Made by a program: the position numbers and the translations under genes. Under the pieces are notes generated by a model. The model saw only the letters and a program-made list of their open reading frames with translations. It searched no databases and was not told the origin of the DNA. DNA of 64,000 nucleotides from UBA6398 sp963644855 (GTDB lineage: Bacteria; Bacteroidota; Bacteroidia; Bacteroidales; Bacteroidaceae): positions 42,093-106,092 of the forward strand of contig CAVIQL010000005.1 of assembly GCA_963644855.1 (NCBI GenBank), read 5' to 3'. Below, one piece after another: positions 36,266 to 44,877 of this stretch (position 1 is the first letter of the stretch; every line of letters begins with the position of its first letter).

Positions 36266-36937
36266 TTATTGCTTTACAGTTGTGCCATAACCGAAACTTA
36301 CTTTCCCGCCAAGTCCTATATAATCAGGGAGGCTTACATTGGTCTTTATAATGGCATCAAAACCTATCATATTTATGTTTTTGAATTTGTAGTAATGTGG
36401 AGTAGAGAGGTTTTGTAGCTTGGCGTAAATTTCTTTTTCGAAATACACATTTATACCTTTGGCTAGTGATAGAATGTTTCCTAAAATACATTTTTCGATT
36501 ATGGTATATTTGGCAATGATTCCGTCTGCGTTTTCAAATTGCGCGTAGTTTTCCTGATTGAATGGTAGGTATTTTCTGAGACTAAAAATATTGTCTTCTT
36601 CGGTAATGCCTATGTGGAACACTTCGCGGTCTATGTTGATTACTTCAAGGTTTATATTTTCACGGCGTCCAATGTTTACGCATTTGTTATTGCTTTCAAG
36701 GAATTTATCAATCACTTTTACACCCTCGGCCATACACATTATGGCAGCATGTCCTCCGATCCGTTTATATTGAATAAGAGGATAGCTATATCTTAGTCCG
36801 TTGTCTTTGTGGTTGTGCAGCAATATATTTTCTCGTCCAATGGCATTTACTATTGCTCCACGCAGAAATGGCAACTCATCATGACTGATGGAATTTTTGA
36901 ATCTTACTAATAGAGTTTCAATATATCTGTCTGTCAT
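36266..36937 (-). CDS. cas6: CRISPR RNA endonuclease Cas6
   Basis: 223 residues. It cuts the array transcript within each repeat. The C-terminal glycine-rich RNA-binding loop IGLGGKVSFGYGTTV is typical, and YSYPLIQYKRIGGHAAIMCMAEG is the Bacteroidota Cas6 signature. Candidate catalytic His residues occur in the N-terminal half (RENILLHNHKDNG). It is 12 bases after the large RAMP gene. Confidence 0.9.
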   Translation of the reverse strand: MTDRYIETLLVRFKNSISHDELPFLRGAIVNAIGRENILLHNHKDNGLRYSYPLIQYKRIGGHAAIMCMAEGVKVIDKFLESNNKCVNIGRRENINLEVINIDREVFHIGITEEDNIFSLRKYLPFNQENYAQFENADGIIAKYTIIEKCILGNILSLAKGINVYFEKEIYAKLQNLSTPHYYKFKNINMIGFDAIIKTNVSLPDYIGLGGKVSFGYGTTVKQ

Positions 36938-36949
36938 TACGAGAAAGTA

Positions 36950-39301
36950 TTAAGGTTGACCTGCTTTGAATATCTTTTCTGCTTCTTGCTGGGAAATATA
37001 TTTACAGATGTCTTTCCAAATGTCGCTATTGAAATCTTTCCATTTTTTAGCCTCTTTTTTATCTGGCTTTGGGTAAAGCCGGATAACGGCATTTTTCACT
37101 GCAACGATTTCTTCTGTAGTCAATTGGTTTGATTCTTTGTCAAGTCCATTATTCCTTTGCCATTTTTCTATTTTTTGCTTACAAACTTTCCATTCTTTTA
37201 TTTTGTATTCGTCTTTGTTGGGATATTTCTCATTAAGAATGTCTTCGAGCCTCCTTGGTGTCGTTATTTCTTTAAGTAAAATGTCTTTGGTGTTAGCCAA
37301 TTCTTTTCTAAGATTTCCGAATTCAAGTAGTAGATCTTCGAAAATCTTCATCCATTCAATTTCTCTTGTAATATCAATGTTGCGTAATATCATCTCGTTA
37401 ATCAACTTTGAAAGAACTTCCTTTGGACTATCGAGTGAGTGCATTTTTTTCTCGATTTCTGCGATGTAATTGTCTATTTCTACGAGATAATTTTCGATGC
37501 TTTTCTCACATGACGTATTATTGTCAGAATTATGTCTGATATTGTTTAAAAAATATCGGACATTGTTTGGGAAGTCTTTAATGGCAAGATTTTCAATAAC
37601 TTTCTCAAGTGTTTCAAACTCGATTTTATGCCTTTGGCAAAAACGTTCTTTCGCTCCAATGTAGCTGTTCATTTTGCGTTCGAGTTCTTTGAGTTTGTTA
37701 GATGCTTTCTTGCAGGCTTCAAAATCATTGTCTCCTTGGGAATTTTTCATTTCCATTTGACGTACATCCTTGTCTTGGTGTTCCGAAGCAATGCCTATTA
37801 AAGTTTGAATAGAATTTGAAGATGTATAGTCTTCTTTTGTCTTTTCGCGAACAAAGTTTTCCATTTCCATTTCAAAGGCCTTGAGATATTCTTCTTCTTG
37901 GAATTTAAATCCGTTCAATTTTATTTTCTCGCATTTTATTTTCCCATATCCAAAACCTTTTGCCGCTCCGATATTATGAAATGCGCCCTCGGTATGGTTG
38001 AATGTGATTGCTGCAAGTAAAGCACCGATTTCAACTTTGCGCAGATTGTGAATATTGATGCGCATTAAAAATAGATTGTTCTCAGGGATAGGGATAAAAC
38101 TTGTTTCTATCTTGTTGTCTTCCTTGTTTCCCTTGGGTGGTAGCATTGTGGAGTTTCCTTTGTGAATTCTGTAAAATTTGCGTCCACTTATTTTTGCGTT
38201 GTCGTCATAATTTTTTATGTTAGGATAACTATCTTGCTTTAGATAAAAAGGATAGAATGATGGCTTAGGAGTACCAAACACACCCTTTACTTCTTGCATG
38301 TTGGTGCGAAATTCTTCTTGCATGAAAGCATTGCTAATCTGTACACGCCCTTTCATGCTGTAGTTTTTATCCGTCCAACCAAATATTGTTTCGCACAAAT
38401 CGTGCTTCCCTACGTAGGATTGGGAATCTTGGGAATTCCCAACGAGAGTTTTAATATCGTATTTATATGGATAACGAAACATTTTGCCCATGCCAATGGC
38501 AATAATATTACCAGTTTTGTCTCTCTTGAAACTAACGGGAATTTCTTGTCCTTCTTCAATCTTCGTTCTATAATTCTCAAAGTCCGGGGTTACTTCGTAA
38601 ATAGAAAAAAAGGTATCTTTTACGGACTTGGGTACGACTTCTTCGACCTCTGTAGTTTGGGGTATGAGTAGTTCGTGTTTTTTTCCACCCATTTTCCCAG
38701 TTGCAAAGATGCGATATACCGTTCCATTTTTTTTGTAGTGGGGAAAAGTGTTTCCATCTATCTTTTCGTTGCGCTTCCACGCACTCTTTTCATTATCGAA
38801 TTCTGGGTATAGCTTCTTTAATTCTTCGATTTCGATATTTTCCACATCTTCACTACACGGACGTAGTATATAATTCTCGTTTGTATCCTTTAGAAACCAG
38901 CCAAATTTCACATCGGACATTTTTTCCCGATATTCTTTATTGGCAATTTCTCTTTGGCCGAAAGATTTGTTGTCATACTGTGTAAAATTTCCGTAGCTCA
39001 TAACACTCATAATGCTACGAAGCATTCCTTTTAGGCTTGACCCGGGAATAAAATAATGCCAATTACCAGTGCTGTCTTTTATACGCATGGAATGAAGCGG
39101 TGTTTTGTTATCCGTTTCATCTTTCTTTTCAGAAGCATCGCGAACGCAAAGTGGAGAAAAGTTTTTCCAAACGATTTCAATCCATCCATCTTCGCCATCT
39201 TCAAAAGGAATATCCTGCGAAATGGAATTTGCCCATTCTGGACAGTAAACAACTTCGTTGAGCGGCACGAAATTATAAGGAGCTGATACTTGTGTGTTCA
39301 T
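36950..39301 (-). CDS. Large RAMP-family Cas7-like protein (TIGR03986-like) with helical C-terminus
   Basis: 783 residues. The start APYNFVPLNEVVYCPEWA matches the TIGR03986 family; YFIPGSSLKGMLRSIMSVM is a Cas7 thumb/loop motif, and GKPS-region plus GAAKGFGYGKIKCEKI is the glycine-rich RAMP loop near residue 450. Residues about 470-783 are strongly helical and charged, with no RAMP motif. Element A5 encodes residues about 580-593. In type III complexes such proteins form part of the crRNA-binding backbone. Its start overlaps the TIGR04423-like gene stop by 4 bases. Confidence 0.82.
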   Translation of the reverse strand: MNTQVSAPYNFVPLNEVVYCPEWANSISQDIPFEDGEDGWIEIVWKNFSPLCVRDASEKKDETDNKTPLHSMRIKDSTGNWHYFIPGSSLKGMLRSIMSVMSYGNFTQYDNKSFGQREIANKEYREKMSDVKFGWFLKDTNENYILRPCSEDVENIEIEELKKLYPEFDNEKSAWKRNEKIDGNTFPHYKKNGTVYRIFATGKMGGKKHELLIPQTTEVEEVVPKSVKDTFFSIYEVTPDFENYRTKIEEGQEIPVSFKRDKTGNIIAIGMGKMFRYPYKYDIKTLVGNSQDSQSYVGKHDLCETIFGWTDKNYSMKGRVQISNAFMQEEFRTNMQEVKGVFGTPKPSFYPFYLKQDSYPNIKNYDDNAKISGRKFYRIHKGNSTMLPPKGNKEDNKIETSFIPIPENNLFLMRINIHNLRKVEIGALLAAITFNHTEGAFHNIGAAKGFGYGKIKCEKIKLNGFKFQEEEYLKAFEMEMENFVREKTKEDYTSSNSIQTLIGIASEHQDKDVRQMEMKNSQGDNDFEACKKASNKLKELERKMNSYIGAKERFCQRHKIEFETLEKVIENLAIKDFPNNVRYFLNNIRHNSDNNTSCEKSIENYLVEIDNYIAEIEKKMHSLDSPKEVLSKLINEMILRNIDITREIEWMKIFEDLLLEFGNLRKELANTKDILLKEITTPRRLEDILNEKYPNKDEYKIKEWKVCKQKIEKWQRNNGLDKESNQLTTEEIVAVKNAVIRLYPKPDKKEAKKWKDFNSDIWKDICKYISQQEAEKIFKAGQP
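37519..37571. repeat. Family A element A5, inside the large RAMP coding sequence
   Basis: The unit at 37544-37564 is identical (on the minus strand) to the first unit of A4 and A6; a diverged second unit is at 37523-37543. Read in frame as NNVRYFL and NNIRHNS. It lacks flanks, so it is a remnant or a minimal copy, in the helical C-terminal region of the protein. Confidence 0.85.
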
Positions 39302-39747
39302 TTCTTTTCCTCCTCTTCTTTTTTGAACCCAATAAAAACTAATTCTGCCGGCTGTAATACATTCATGCCTTCACAAAAATCGTCTTTTTCGGTACGCCAA
39401 TATTGCAAGAAGTTTAATTCTCTTACCCAGTTTATCCTGTGCGCAATGAATGTTTTGCGCGAAGTAGCTACAACTTTTTCTTCGTAGAAATTCAAATTAT
39501 TGTCGTTTGTTCCATTAATTTCTTTAGGAGAAACCAAAGTGCGGCGCACAATGTGTTTACCGTCTGCGTATTTTATCAATATTGAGACACTCTTTTCTAT
39601 ATCCCATAGATTTCCCTCAATAACAAATGGGTTTTGATTATCATCAAGTTCAACTCCGATTTCCTTATCTCCGTGAAAAACTTCTGGGATTTTTTTGTCG
39701 CTATACCAAAGATAGCCTTCGTATTTTGCTTTTTCGATTGTCTTCAT
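39298..39747 (-). CDS. Type III CRISPR-associated protein, TIGR04423-like
   Basis: 149 residues, beta-rich. It starts MKTIEKAKYEGYLWYSDKKIPEVF and contains NPFVIEGNLWDIEKSVSILIKYADGKHIV, then FIAHRINWVRELNFLQYW. I place it with the family always found in Bacteroidota type III loci; its structural role is unknown to me. It does not look like the helical Cas11 small subunit. The ATG chosen lies 5 bases after the preceding RAMP stop; a longer frame overlaps that gene. Overlaps the next gene by 4 bases. Confidence 0.7.
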   Translation of the reverse strand: MKTIEKAKYEGYLWYSDKKIPEVFHGDKEIGVELDDNQNPFVIEGNLWDIEKSVSILIKYADGKHIVRRTLVSPKEINGTNDNNLNFYEEKVVATSRKTFIAHRINWVRELNFLQYWRTEKDDFCEGMNVLQPAELVFIGFKKEEEEKK

Positions 39748-39752
39748 GATGT

Positions 39753-41093
39753 TCAGTTTTTTAAGAGTTTCCCAGTGAAAATACCGTTCCCGCGATTTAC
39801 AATTCCGCCAAGAGGCAAAAGACCATCGCATATATCATTGAGGCTTTTTTCAAAGGCTTCGCGTATGTCTTTATCAATAATTGCGTTTTTCTTTACAAGA
39901 ATCTCGAGCTTATATTCGTTGTCCTCGCCGTAAACACTTTTTTCTTGAAACAATGCACCATTAATTGTTCCGCCTGTGAAATAGTCGCTCTTTATATGGA
40001 AAAATATTTTTTGTTTTTCTTTTGTCAAATCGTCTCCAATAACATCGTTCATTATAATGTTACCACGTTTGATATGATTGCTAAATTTTCCATTACCAGA
40101 GACTCCAAAAATCGTAGCCACCGCCTCGTTGTCATCGCCAATTCTTGCATTTTTGTTGCCGATGAAATTCTTTTTCAATTTGTTGTAATGATAAGCCGTG
40201 CGGTGGGAGATCGCGCCTTTTACGGAGGAGGCGGGAATAAGTATCCGATTGTTAGAGAACCGTGGCTTATTGTCTGCCCAAAGTATTGTTTTCTCGGTTA
40301 TAGGAATATCATCAGCTTCTTTATCGCCAATGCCCGAACCAAAGAAGAAAAAATCATTAGTATTTAATTTCAACGTATATTTTTCCCAATCTTCGTTTTG
40401 AATCTCATTAAAAGAAGTGGAACAGAAGCGATCCCATTTCTTTGAAAGGTCTGATGATTTTGAAATGTAGCTTTGTAAGTCTTCTGAAATTCTCAAATCC
40501 AAGGAAACAGTTATGCAATCTACTATTTTTATTTTACCATATCCTTTGCGTGTTCCACTACCAATACGAAACGTGTTGTCATGAAGTTCGCTAATTAAAT
40601 CATAGAATTGTTTCTGTACATTTTCGTTTGCTACCATTTCCATCTCAAAGGAAAATCGTGCGCCTTTGTAAACAATTTCGTTGTCAAACTTTCCTCCATC
40701 ACTTGCAGTACCTTTTTCATTGATTTTTACATGTTGACGAATAGGTAGGTTCTTGAAATTTTTGTAGAAATCATTGCTCCAATCAATTGTTTGTATTCCA
40801 TCGAGTGGCTTTCCATCTATACCGATCATTATTGCATCGGTAAAAACTATTTTAGAGCCTTCGCCTGTATCTTCTTTTTGAAAACCGAAGAAATTATCTG
40901 CATTGTTTCCAACTGCATGACGCAAAACTCCTGCAATTGATGTGGCAGGAATAAAAGGAAGACCATTTATATCTTTCGCTATTGGTGCGTCTGTTTCGAT
41001 ATAAATTTCTCCGGTACCGATAGCTATTGGATTGTCTGCCTCTATCGTTATCCTTGCAATATTTCTATAGGGATATAATGTGTTCTGTTTCAT
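39753..41093 (-). CDS. Tandem-domain RAMP (Cas7-like) protein
   Basis: 446 residues with two Csm3/Cas7-like domains. First: NPIAIGTGEIYIETDAPIAKDINGLPFIPATSIAGVLRHAVG, ending FRIGSGTRKGYGKIKIVDC. Second: FFGSGIGDKEADD, then RILIPASSVKGAISHRTAYHYN, ending LLPLGGIVNRGNGIFTG. Each has an Asp (ETDAP; KEADD) near the position of the target-RNA-cleaving Asp of Csm3. It would supply two backbone segments in one chain. It lies 5 bases after the Csx10-like gene. Confidence 0.85.
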   Translation of the reverse strand: MKQNTLYPYRNIARITIEADNPIAIGTGEIYIETDAPIAKDINGLPFIPATSIAGVLRHAVGNNADNFFGFQKEDTGEGSKIVFTDAIMIGIDGKPLDGIQTIDWSNDFYKNFKNLPIRQHVKINEKGTASDGGKFDNEIVYKGARFSFEMEMVANENVQKQFYDLISELHDNTFRIGSGTRKGYGKIKIVDCITVSLDLRISEDLQSYISKSSDLSKKWDRFCSTSFNEIQNEDWEKYTLKLNTNDFFFFGSGIGDKEADDIPITEKTILWADNKPRFSNNRILIPASSVKGAISHRTAYHYNKLKKNFIGNKNARIGDDNEAVATIFGVSGNGKFSNHIKRGNIIMNDVIGDDLTKEKQKIFFHIKSDYFTGGTINGALFQEKSVYGEDNEYKLEILVKKNAIIDKDIREAFEKSLNDICDGLLPLGGIVNRGNGIFTGKLLKN

Positions 41094-41098
41094 GTTTT

Positions 41099-42550
41099 CT
41101 AATTACATTTCTTTGCCATTTCAGAAGCAAGGTTGATTAAAACTTTGGATATATGGGAGGTATCTATATTTTTTATTATATCGTTCATGAACTTTTCAAG
41201 TTTTTCCTTGCGTTTACGTCCACTCCATTTTTCCTTTGCTATTCCATGTTCAAGATACTTCATAACATCTTCTTTCGTGTTAGGAGAGGATTGCATTGCT
41301 ATGTCTCTGATTTGTCCCCATTGAGCAGCAAATTTCTCATCTCTAAAAAGTTTTGAATTCTCTTCAACAAAACAGTTTACAGTTTCGTATATTTTTGTAT
41401 TGATTTCGTGTTCGTCTTTCTTTCGCGAAAGATAATCGAGTAGAGGAGTGTTGATAGTTTCTGCAGGAGTGTCGCATGATTTTTTTAATTTCCCCGAGCT
41501 ACAAATATCTTTTTTAGAAATGATGAATTTTATAGCAGTTTTCCCATTCTCATCGTTGCTTTCAAGGAAATAAGGATTGTAGATTACCTTTCCAAAGCCT
41601 TCGTTTTGATAATTTCCAACGTATTTCGAAGTCCAATCTTTTTCTTGTGAGAATTTTACAACAAACACGCTACCTTTTTCGATACCACAGCGGTCGGTGT
41701 CGCGTGTAGAGCGCAGCCCATTCCATGGAGCGTACTGGAATGTGCGTATTTGCGAATGCTCCCAGTCAATTTCTCCGCTAGTAATTCCAAGCATATCAGT
41801 CGTAGGGCGGAACGTTGGTTCACCATTGTTATCGAGGAAAATAAGACGACTATCTGCATATACAGTTACGTAGTCTCGCAGGCTTTTCCCCGAAGGAATA
41901 TCTTCGTATTTATGTTCTTTTATATATATAGTACCATATTGCGCGGAGCGAGAGCGTCCTATATAATGTTCTCCAATAAGAAGACTTTTTATTTTGTCTA
42001 CAAATTTATCTTCGTCTATTTCTATTTCAAAGAAGAAGCGTGCACCTTGATACAACGATTCGTAGCCGTACATATTCCCATCTTTTGCCCGACGTAGTTC
42101 TCTGTCGTATGCGGATTTTATAGCAAACGTTTTTTCTGTTTTTACAGGGAATGCTTGCTGATTTTCGAAAGCATAAAATCCATTGCGGCATTGCTTGAGT
42201 TGTTGTTGGTGCCCGTTGTCTTCCTTGTCTTTATCTCGATTATAGAGATGGTGCACGTAGCTTTCGCTTATATCTTTCAATTTGGGATAGAATATTGCCG
42301 CAGGAACATGGAGAGTGCGAATATTTTCGTGTCCACAACAAACGGGGTGAGCATCGCCAAATCTAACTTTCCCACTGTGAAAAACCGCAATGGCATCGCC
42401 TTTGAAATCACTATAATGTCTTGCTACAATACCCAAGAAGCAATTGCCTGGAATAAAGTCGAGCGTTGTGCTTGTTCCTTCGGTAGCAGTATTTTGATTG
42501 AGAATTACGTCGGAAAGCAACGTACATTCAAATTTTAATCTTGTTGTCAT
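41099..42550 (-). CDS. Csx10-like RAMP protein (type III-D, Cas5-like role)
   Basis: 483 residues. LLSDVILNQNTATEGTSTTLDFIPGNCFLGIVARHY is the N-terminal RAMP segment, and YIGRSRSAQYGTIYIKEHK is the characteristic motif of Csx10-type proteins; a C-terminal NEGFGKVIYNPYFLES completes a second RAMP-like loop. The last about 110 residues are helical. Csx10 is the Cas5-like cap on the crRNA 5' handle in type III-D. The start overlaps the next gene's stop by 4 bases. Confidence 0.75.
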   Translation of the reverse strand: MTTRLKFECTLLSDVILNQNTATEGTSTTLDFIPGNCFLGIVARHYSDFKGDAIAVFHSGKVRFGDAHPVCCGHENIRTLHVPAAIFYPKLKDISESYVHHLYNRDKDKEDNGHQQQLKQCRNGFYAFENQQAFPVKTEKTFAIKSAYDRELRRAKDGNMYGYESLYQGARFFFEIEIDEDKFVDKIKSLLIGEHYIGRSRSAQYGTIYIKEHKYEDIPSGKSLRDYVTVYADSRLIFLDNNGEPTFRPTTDMLGITSGEIDWEHSQIRTFQYAPWNGLRSTRDTDRCGIEKGSVFVVKFSQEKDWTSKYVGNYQNEGFGKVIYNPYFLESNDENGKTAIKFIISKKDICSSGKLKKSCDTPAETINTPLLDYLSRKKDEHEINTKIYETVNCFVEENSKLFRDEKFAAQWGQIRDIAMQSSPNTKEDVMKYLEHGIAKEKWSGRKRKEKLEKFMNDIIKNIDTSHISKVLINLASEMAKKCN

Positions 42551-43131
42551 TGTGCGCCTCCCTCCTTAATATCGCATCGTCCGAGCCCACGGTTGCGTTT
42601 TTGTCCCAAGCGTTTTATAAGCCCCAAACTTTTTATCAATATTTCGTGAATAGCTTCTGGCACTCCAGTAATCGTTGCATGGAGTGTGCAAGGCACTACC
42701 ACTTCTTCACTGCGCAAACTATGGTCTTTGGCAACACCGTTTTCGTCAATGGCCGTTGTTGTAAGTTTATTATAGAGATATTTCTGCATATTGCCTTGGG
42801 TTATAGCTTTGTATTCCTTCGCGCAAAGCACAGCGTTACTAAAATGTGCACTACCCATGGTAGTTTCATTATTATTGGTATTGTCGCTTCTTTTGCCGAA
42901 TGTCTTTTCGGCTAATTCAAACACCTCTTCAGAAACGTCGACCATACATATATAATTCTCAAAAGCCTCACGTATGAGACCTTTCAACGTTTTGCCTGGA
43001 ACAAAAGGCATTTTGTTTCTGTCTTTTACTACAAGCGCATCTACATCAGCCCCAGCAGAAAGTCCAGAGCCGCAATGCCATGGCGAGTAAAAAGTAATTG
43101 TATAATTTATGGTAAGCAAGTTTTCGTCCAT
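42547..43131 (-). CDS. Csm3/Cas7-like RAMP protein
   Basis: 194 residues, a single RAMP domain. SPWHCGSGLSAGADVDALVVKDRNKMPFVPGKTLKGLIREAFE has the Asp in ADVDAL at the target-cleavage position of Csm3, and the end IKRLGQKRNRGLGRCDI is the glycine-rich loop. Expected role: repeated backbone subunit that cuts target RNA at 6-base steps. It follows cas10 by 5 bases. Confidence 0.87.
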   Translation of the reverse strand: MDENLLTINYTITFYSPWHCGSGLSAGADVDALVVKDRNKMPFVPGKTLKGLIREAFENYICMVDVSEEVFELAEKTFGKRSDNTNNNETTMGSAHFSNAVLCAKEYKAITQGNMQKYLYNKLTTTAIDENGVAKDHSLRSEEVVVPCTLHATITGVPEAIHEILIKSLGLIKRLGQKRNRGLGRCDIKEGGAQ

Positions 43132-43136
43132 AACTA

Positions 43137-44621
43137 TTATTTTGTTCTCTGGTATAATATAGAGTGGAGTGAAAGTAAATCATAGGCTGGTACACATTTC
43201 TGTTTTTTGCCATTGATTTCGCGACTGATTTCTTGTGTAGCTTCTTCAAAAATTTCCCGTGCTTTTTCGTTCAGAATATCAAGGCTACGTTTTTTCCTTT
43301 GTTCTGCAGCCTCTTTATTATAAGCCATATTTGTGAGCCATTGTCTGATATTGTTTTTGCAAGAACCTTTATCGTTTTGCGATAGCAGATTTACTTTTTC
43401 TTGGAGTTTATCAATAGTCCAACGGTTGCCACCATTTTCTTCCAAATAATAAGGTCCAAACAGATATGAAACATTAGGATCTACGGCAGTAAGTTCCTTT
43501 TCGCGAATACTTTCAAAATCTTCCACGAAACTACTCTGAATTTTGTGGAACATGAGACATGAAGGAACTATTCTGTCTTTACTAATCTCAGTGCTTTTAG
43601 CATCTTTTTTAGCAAGGTCGCAAAGACTTTCAGCAAGATTGTATCCGTAATAAAAAGGATAAGATTCTTTAATGAATGCAATGCCTGCGCATGCAGTTAG
43701 TTTCTGACCAAGTTTTTCTGTAGTTTCCTCCTCAAAATGTTTAAGGAAACTTTTGGTGAAATCCACGGCAATGTCGCCGCGACATATAATAGTAAGATCA
43801 TCGCCTCCTAATACCACAGGACGGATAGGTAGAATGCGGTTATTAGTTTTGATTATAGATTCAATATCAGAACATGCTTTTTGTGCTGCAAACTCCGTGG
43901 CTTTATCAAGCGATTTGGAAAAATTCTGTAGTTCTTCGGAAGAATTTTCAAACTTGGCAACAATGTTTCCCAAACCATTGCCATCGGCATGAACAATAGC
44001 AATCCAATTATTCCCCCCCGTAAGATCTTGGGTGTCGAAAGCAACATCGGAATACCGAATTTCGTGTCCGAAAAATTTTCTGCACAGTTCAAGTGTTCGT
44101 TTTCCCGTTTGGGATTTTCTATCATTTGTTCCATACCTCTTTACAAGGGTACACTCATCTACAAATTCATTGTCTTTTCTTTCCACAGCTGGGAGTCCTG
44201 TACTTCTTGCCCGCTCCATAGCCATAACACCTATGGTAAGACTCTTTGGTGGTTTGTTGCGTTGCACGTGAAGTCTTCTTTCCAATTCATCGAGAGTAGT
44301 TTTGAAACCATGCTCCCCTATGTTTACGACGGCTTGGCTTATGGTGATATTGGCTGCGATTTCTCTAACTTTCTTTGGGAATAACAGCACAACCTTGCGA
44401 CAAGCATCTTCATCGCGGAAAATACATTTAATATTTCCTGCGGCATTCACTATAACCTCTGCTTTATATTTATCTTCTGGGCATAACGATATGAAAATAT
44501 CATCGCAAACCTTTTTTACGATATCGCTTGCCCCAATGATATCTTTTAATTTGTTTGTCTGAAAAATGAAATTTTGAATTCCTTGTACAGACGCTCCATA
44601 TAGATAAGCCTGTTGTTCCAT
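43137..44621 (-). CDS. cas10: Type III signature protein Cas10, GGDD cyclase without HD domain
   Basis: 494 residues from the ATG at 44621 (a TTG 27 bases upstream is also in frame). It starts at once with YGASVQGIQNFIFQTNKLKDIIGASDIVKK, so there is no N-terminal HD nuclease. The first palm has IAIVHADGNGLGNIVAKFE; the second has VVLGGDDLTIIC with GGDD at residues 272-275, the active site for cyclic oligoadenylate synthesis. A helical D4-like domain follows (TIDKLQEKVNLLSQ to the end). It is the first gene of the 13-gene operon, 24 bases from a consensus promoter. Confidence 0.95.
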   Translation of the reverse strand: MEQQAYLYGASVQGIQNFIFQTNKLKDIIGASDIVKKVCDDIFISLCPEDKYKAEVIVNAAGNIKCIFRDEDACRKVVLLFPKKVREIAANITISQAVVNIGEHGFKTTLDELERRLHVQRNKPPKSLTIGVMAMERARSTGLPAVERKDNEFVDECTLVKRYGTNDRKSQTGKRTLELCRKFFGHEIRYSDVAFDTQDLTGGNNWIAIVHADGNGLGNIVAKFENSSEELQNFSKSLDKATEFAAQKACSDIESIIKTNNRILPIRPVVLGGDDLTIICRGDIAVDFTKSFLKHFEEETTEKLGQKLTACAGIAFIKESYPFYYGYNLAESLCDLAKKDAKSTEISKDRIVPSCLMFHKIQSSFVEDFESIREKELTAVDPNVSYLFGPYYLEENGGNRWTIDKLQEKVNLLSQNDKGSCKNNIRQWLTNMAYNKEAAEQRKKRSLDILNEKAREIFEEATQEISREINGKKQKCVPAYDLLSLHSILYQRTK

Positions 44622-44645
44622 GGCTAATTGTTTTATTGTTGCACA

Positions 44646-44676
44646 CAAATGTAGTGTTTTTATTTTTTAGACCAAA
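44646..44676 (-). promoter_or_regulatory. Promoter of the CRISPR-Cas operon
   Basis: On the minus strand: TTTG (44676-44673), 19 bases, then TACATTTG (44653-44646). This is an exact Bacteroidota TTTG-N19-TAnnTTTG promoter, ending 24 bases before the cas10 ATG. No other good promoter or terminator is seen between the 13 genes, so all may depend on it. Confidence 0.8.
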
Positions 44677-44713
44677 ATAATTTTCAGAAAAAGCATTTAC
44701 CAACGTGTTTTTG

Positions 44714-44743
44714 TTGATAGTAATATAAAAATACCTATCTTTG
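44714..44743 (+). promoter_or_regulatory. Promoter reading into the CRISPR array
   Basis: TTG (44714-44716), 19 bases, then TATCTTTG (44736-44743) on the plus strand. It lies about 134 bases before the first repeat and 37 bases from the operon promoter, pointing away from it. The A/T-rich stretch 44744-44877 is therefore the leader. Confidence 0.72.
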
Positions 44744-44877
44744 TAGAAACAAAAGTTCTATGCTTGTTTTCATCCTAAAAGATCAAGTAAAAGGTACACT
44801 TTTTTCTTGTCAAAAAGTTAAACAATGTGTAAAAACGAACTTAAGCAATTCAACCGCAATTTGTTGTAAAACTACCA

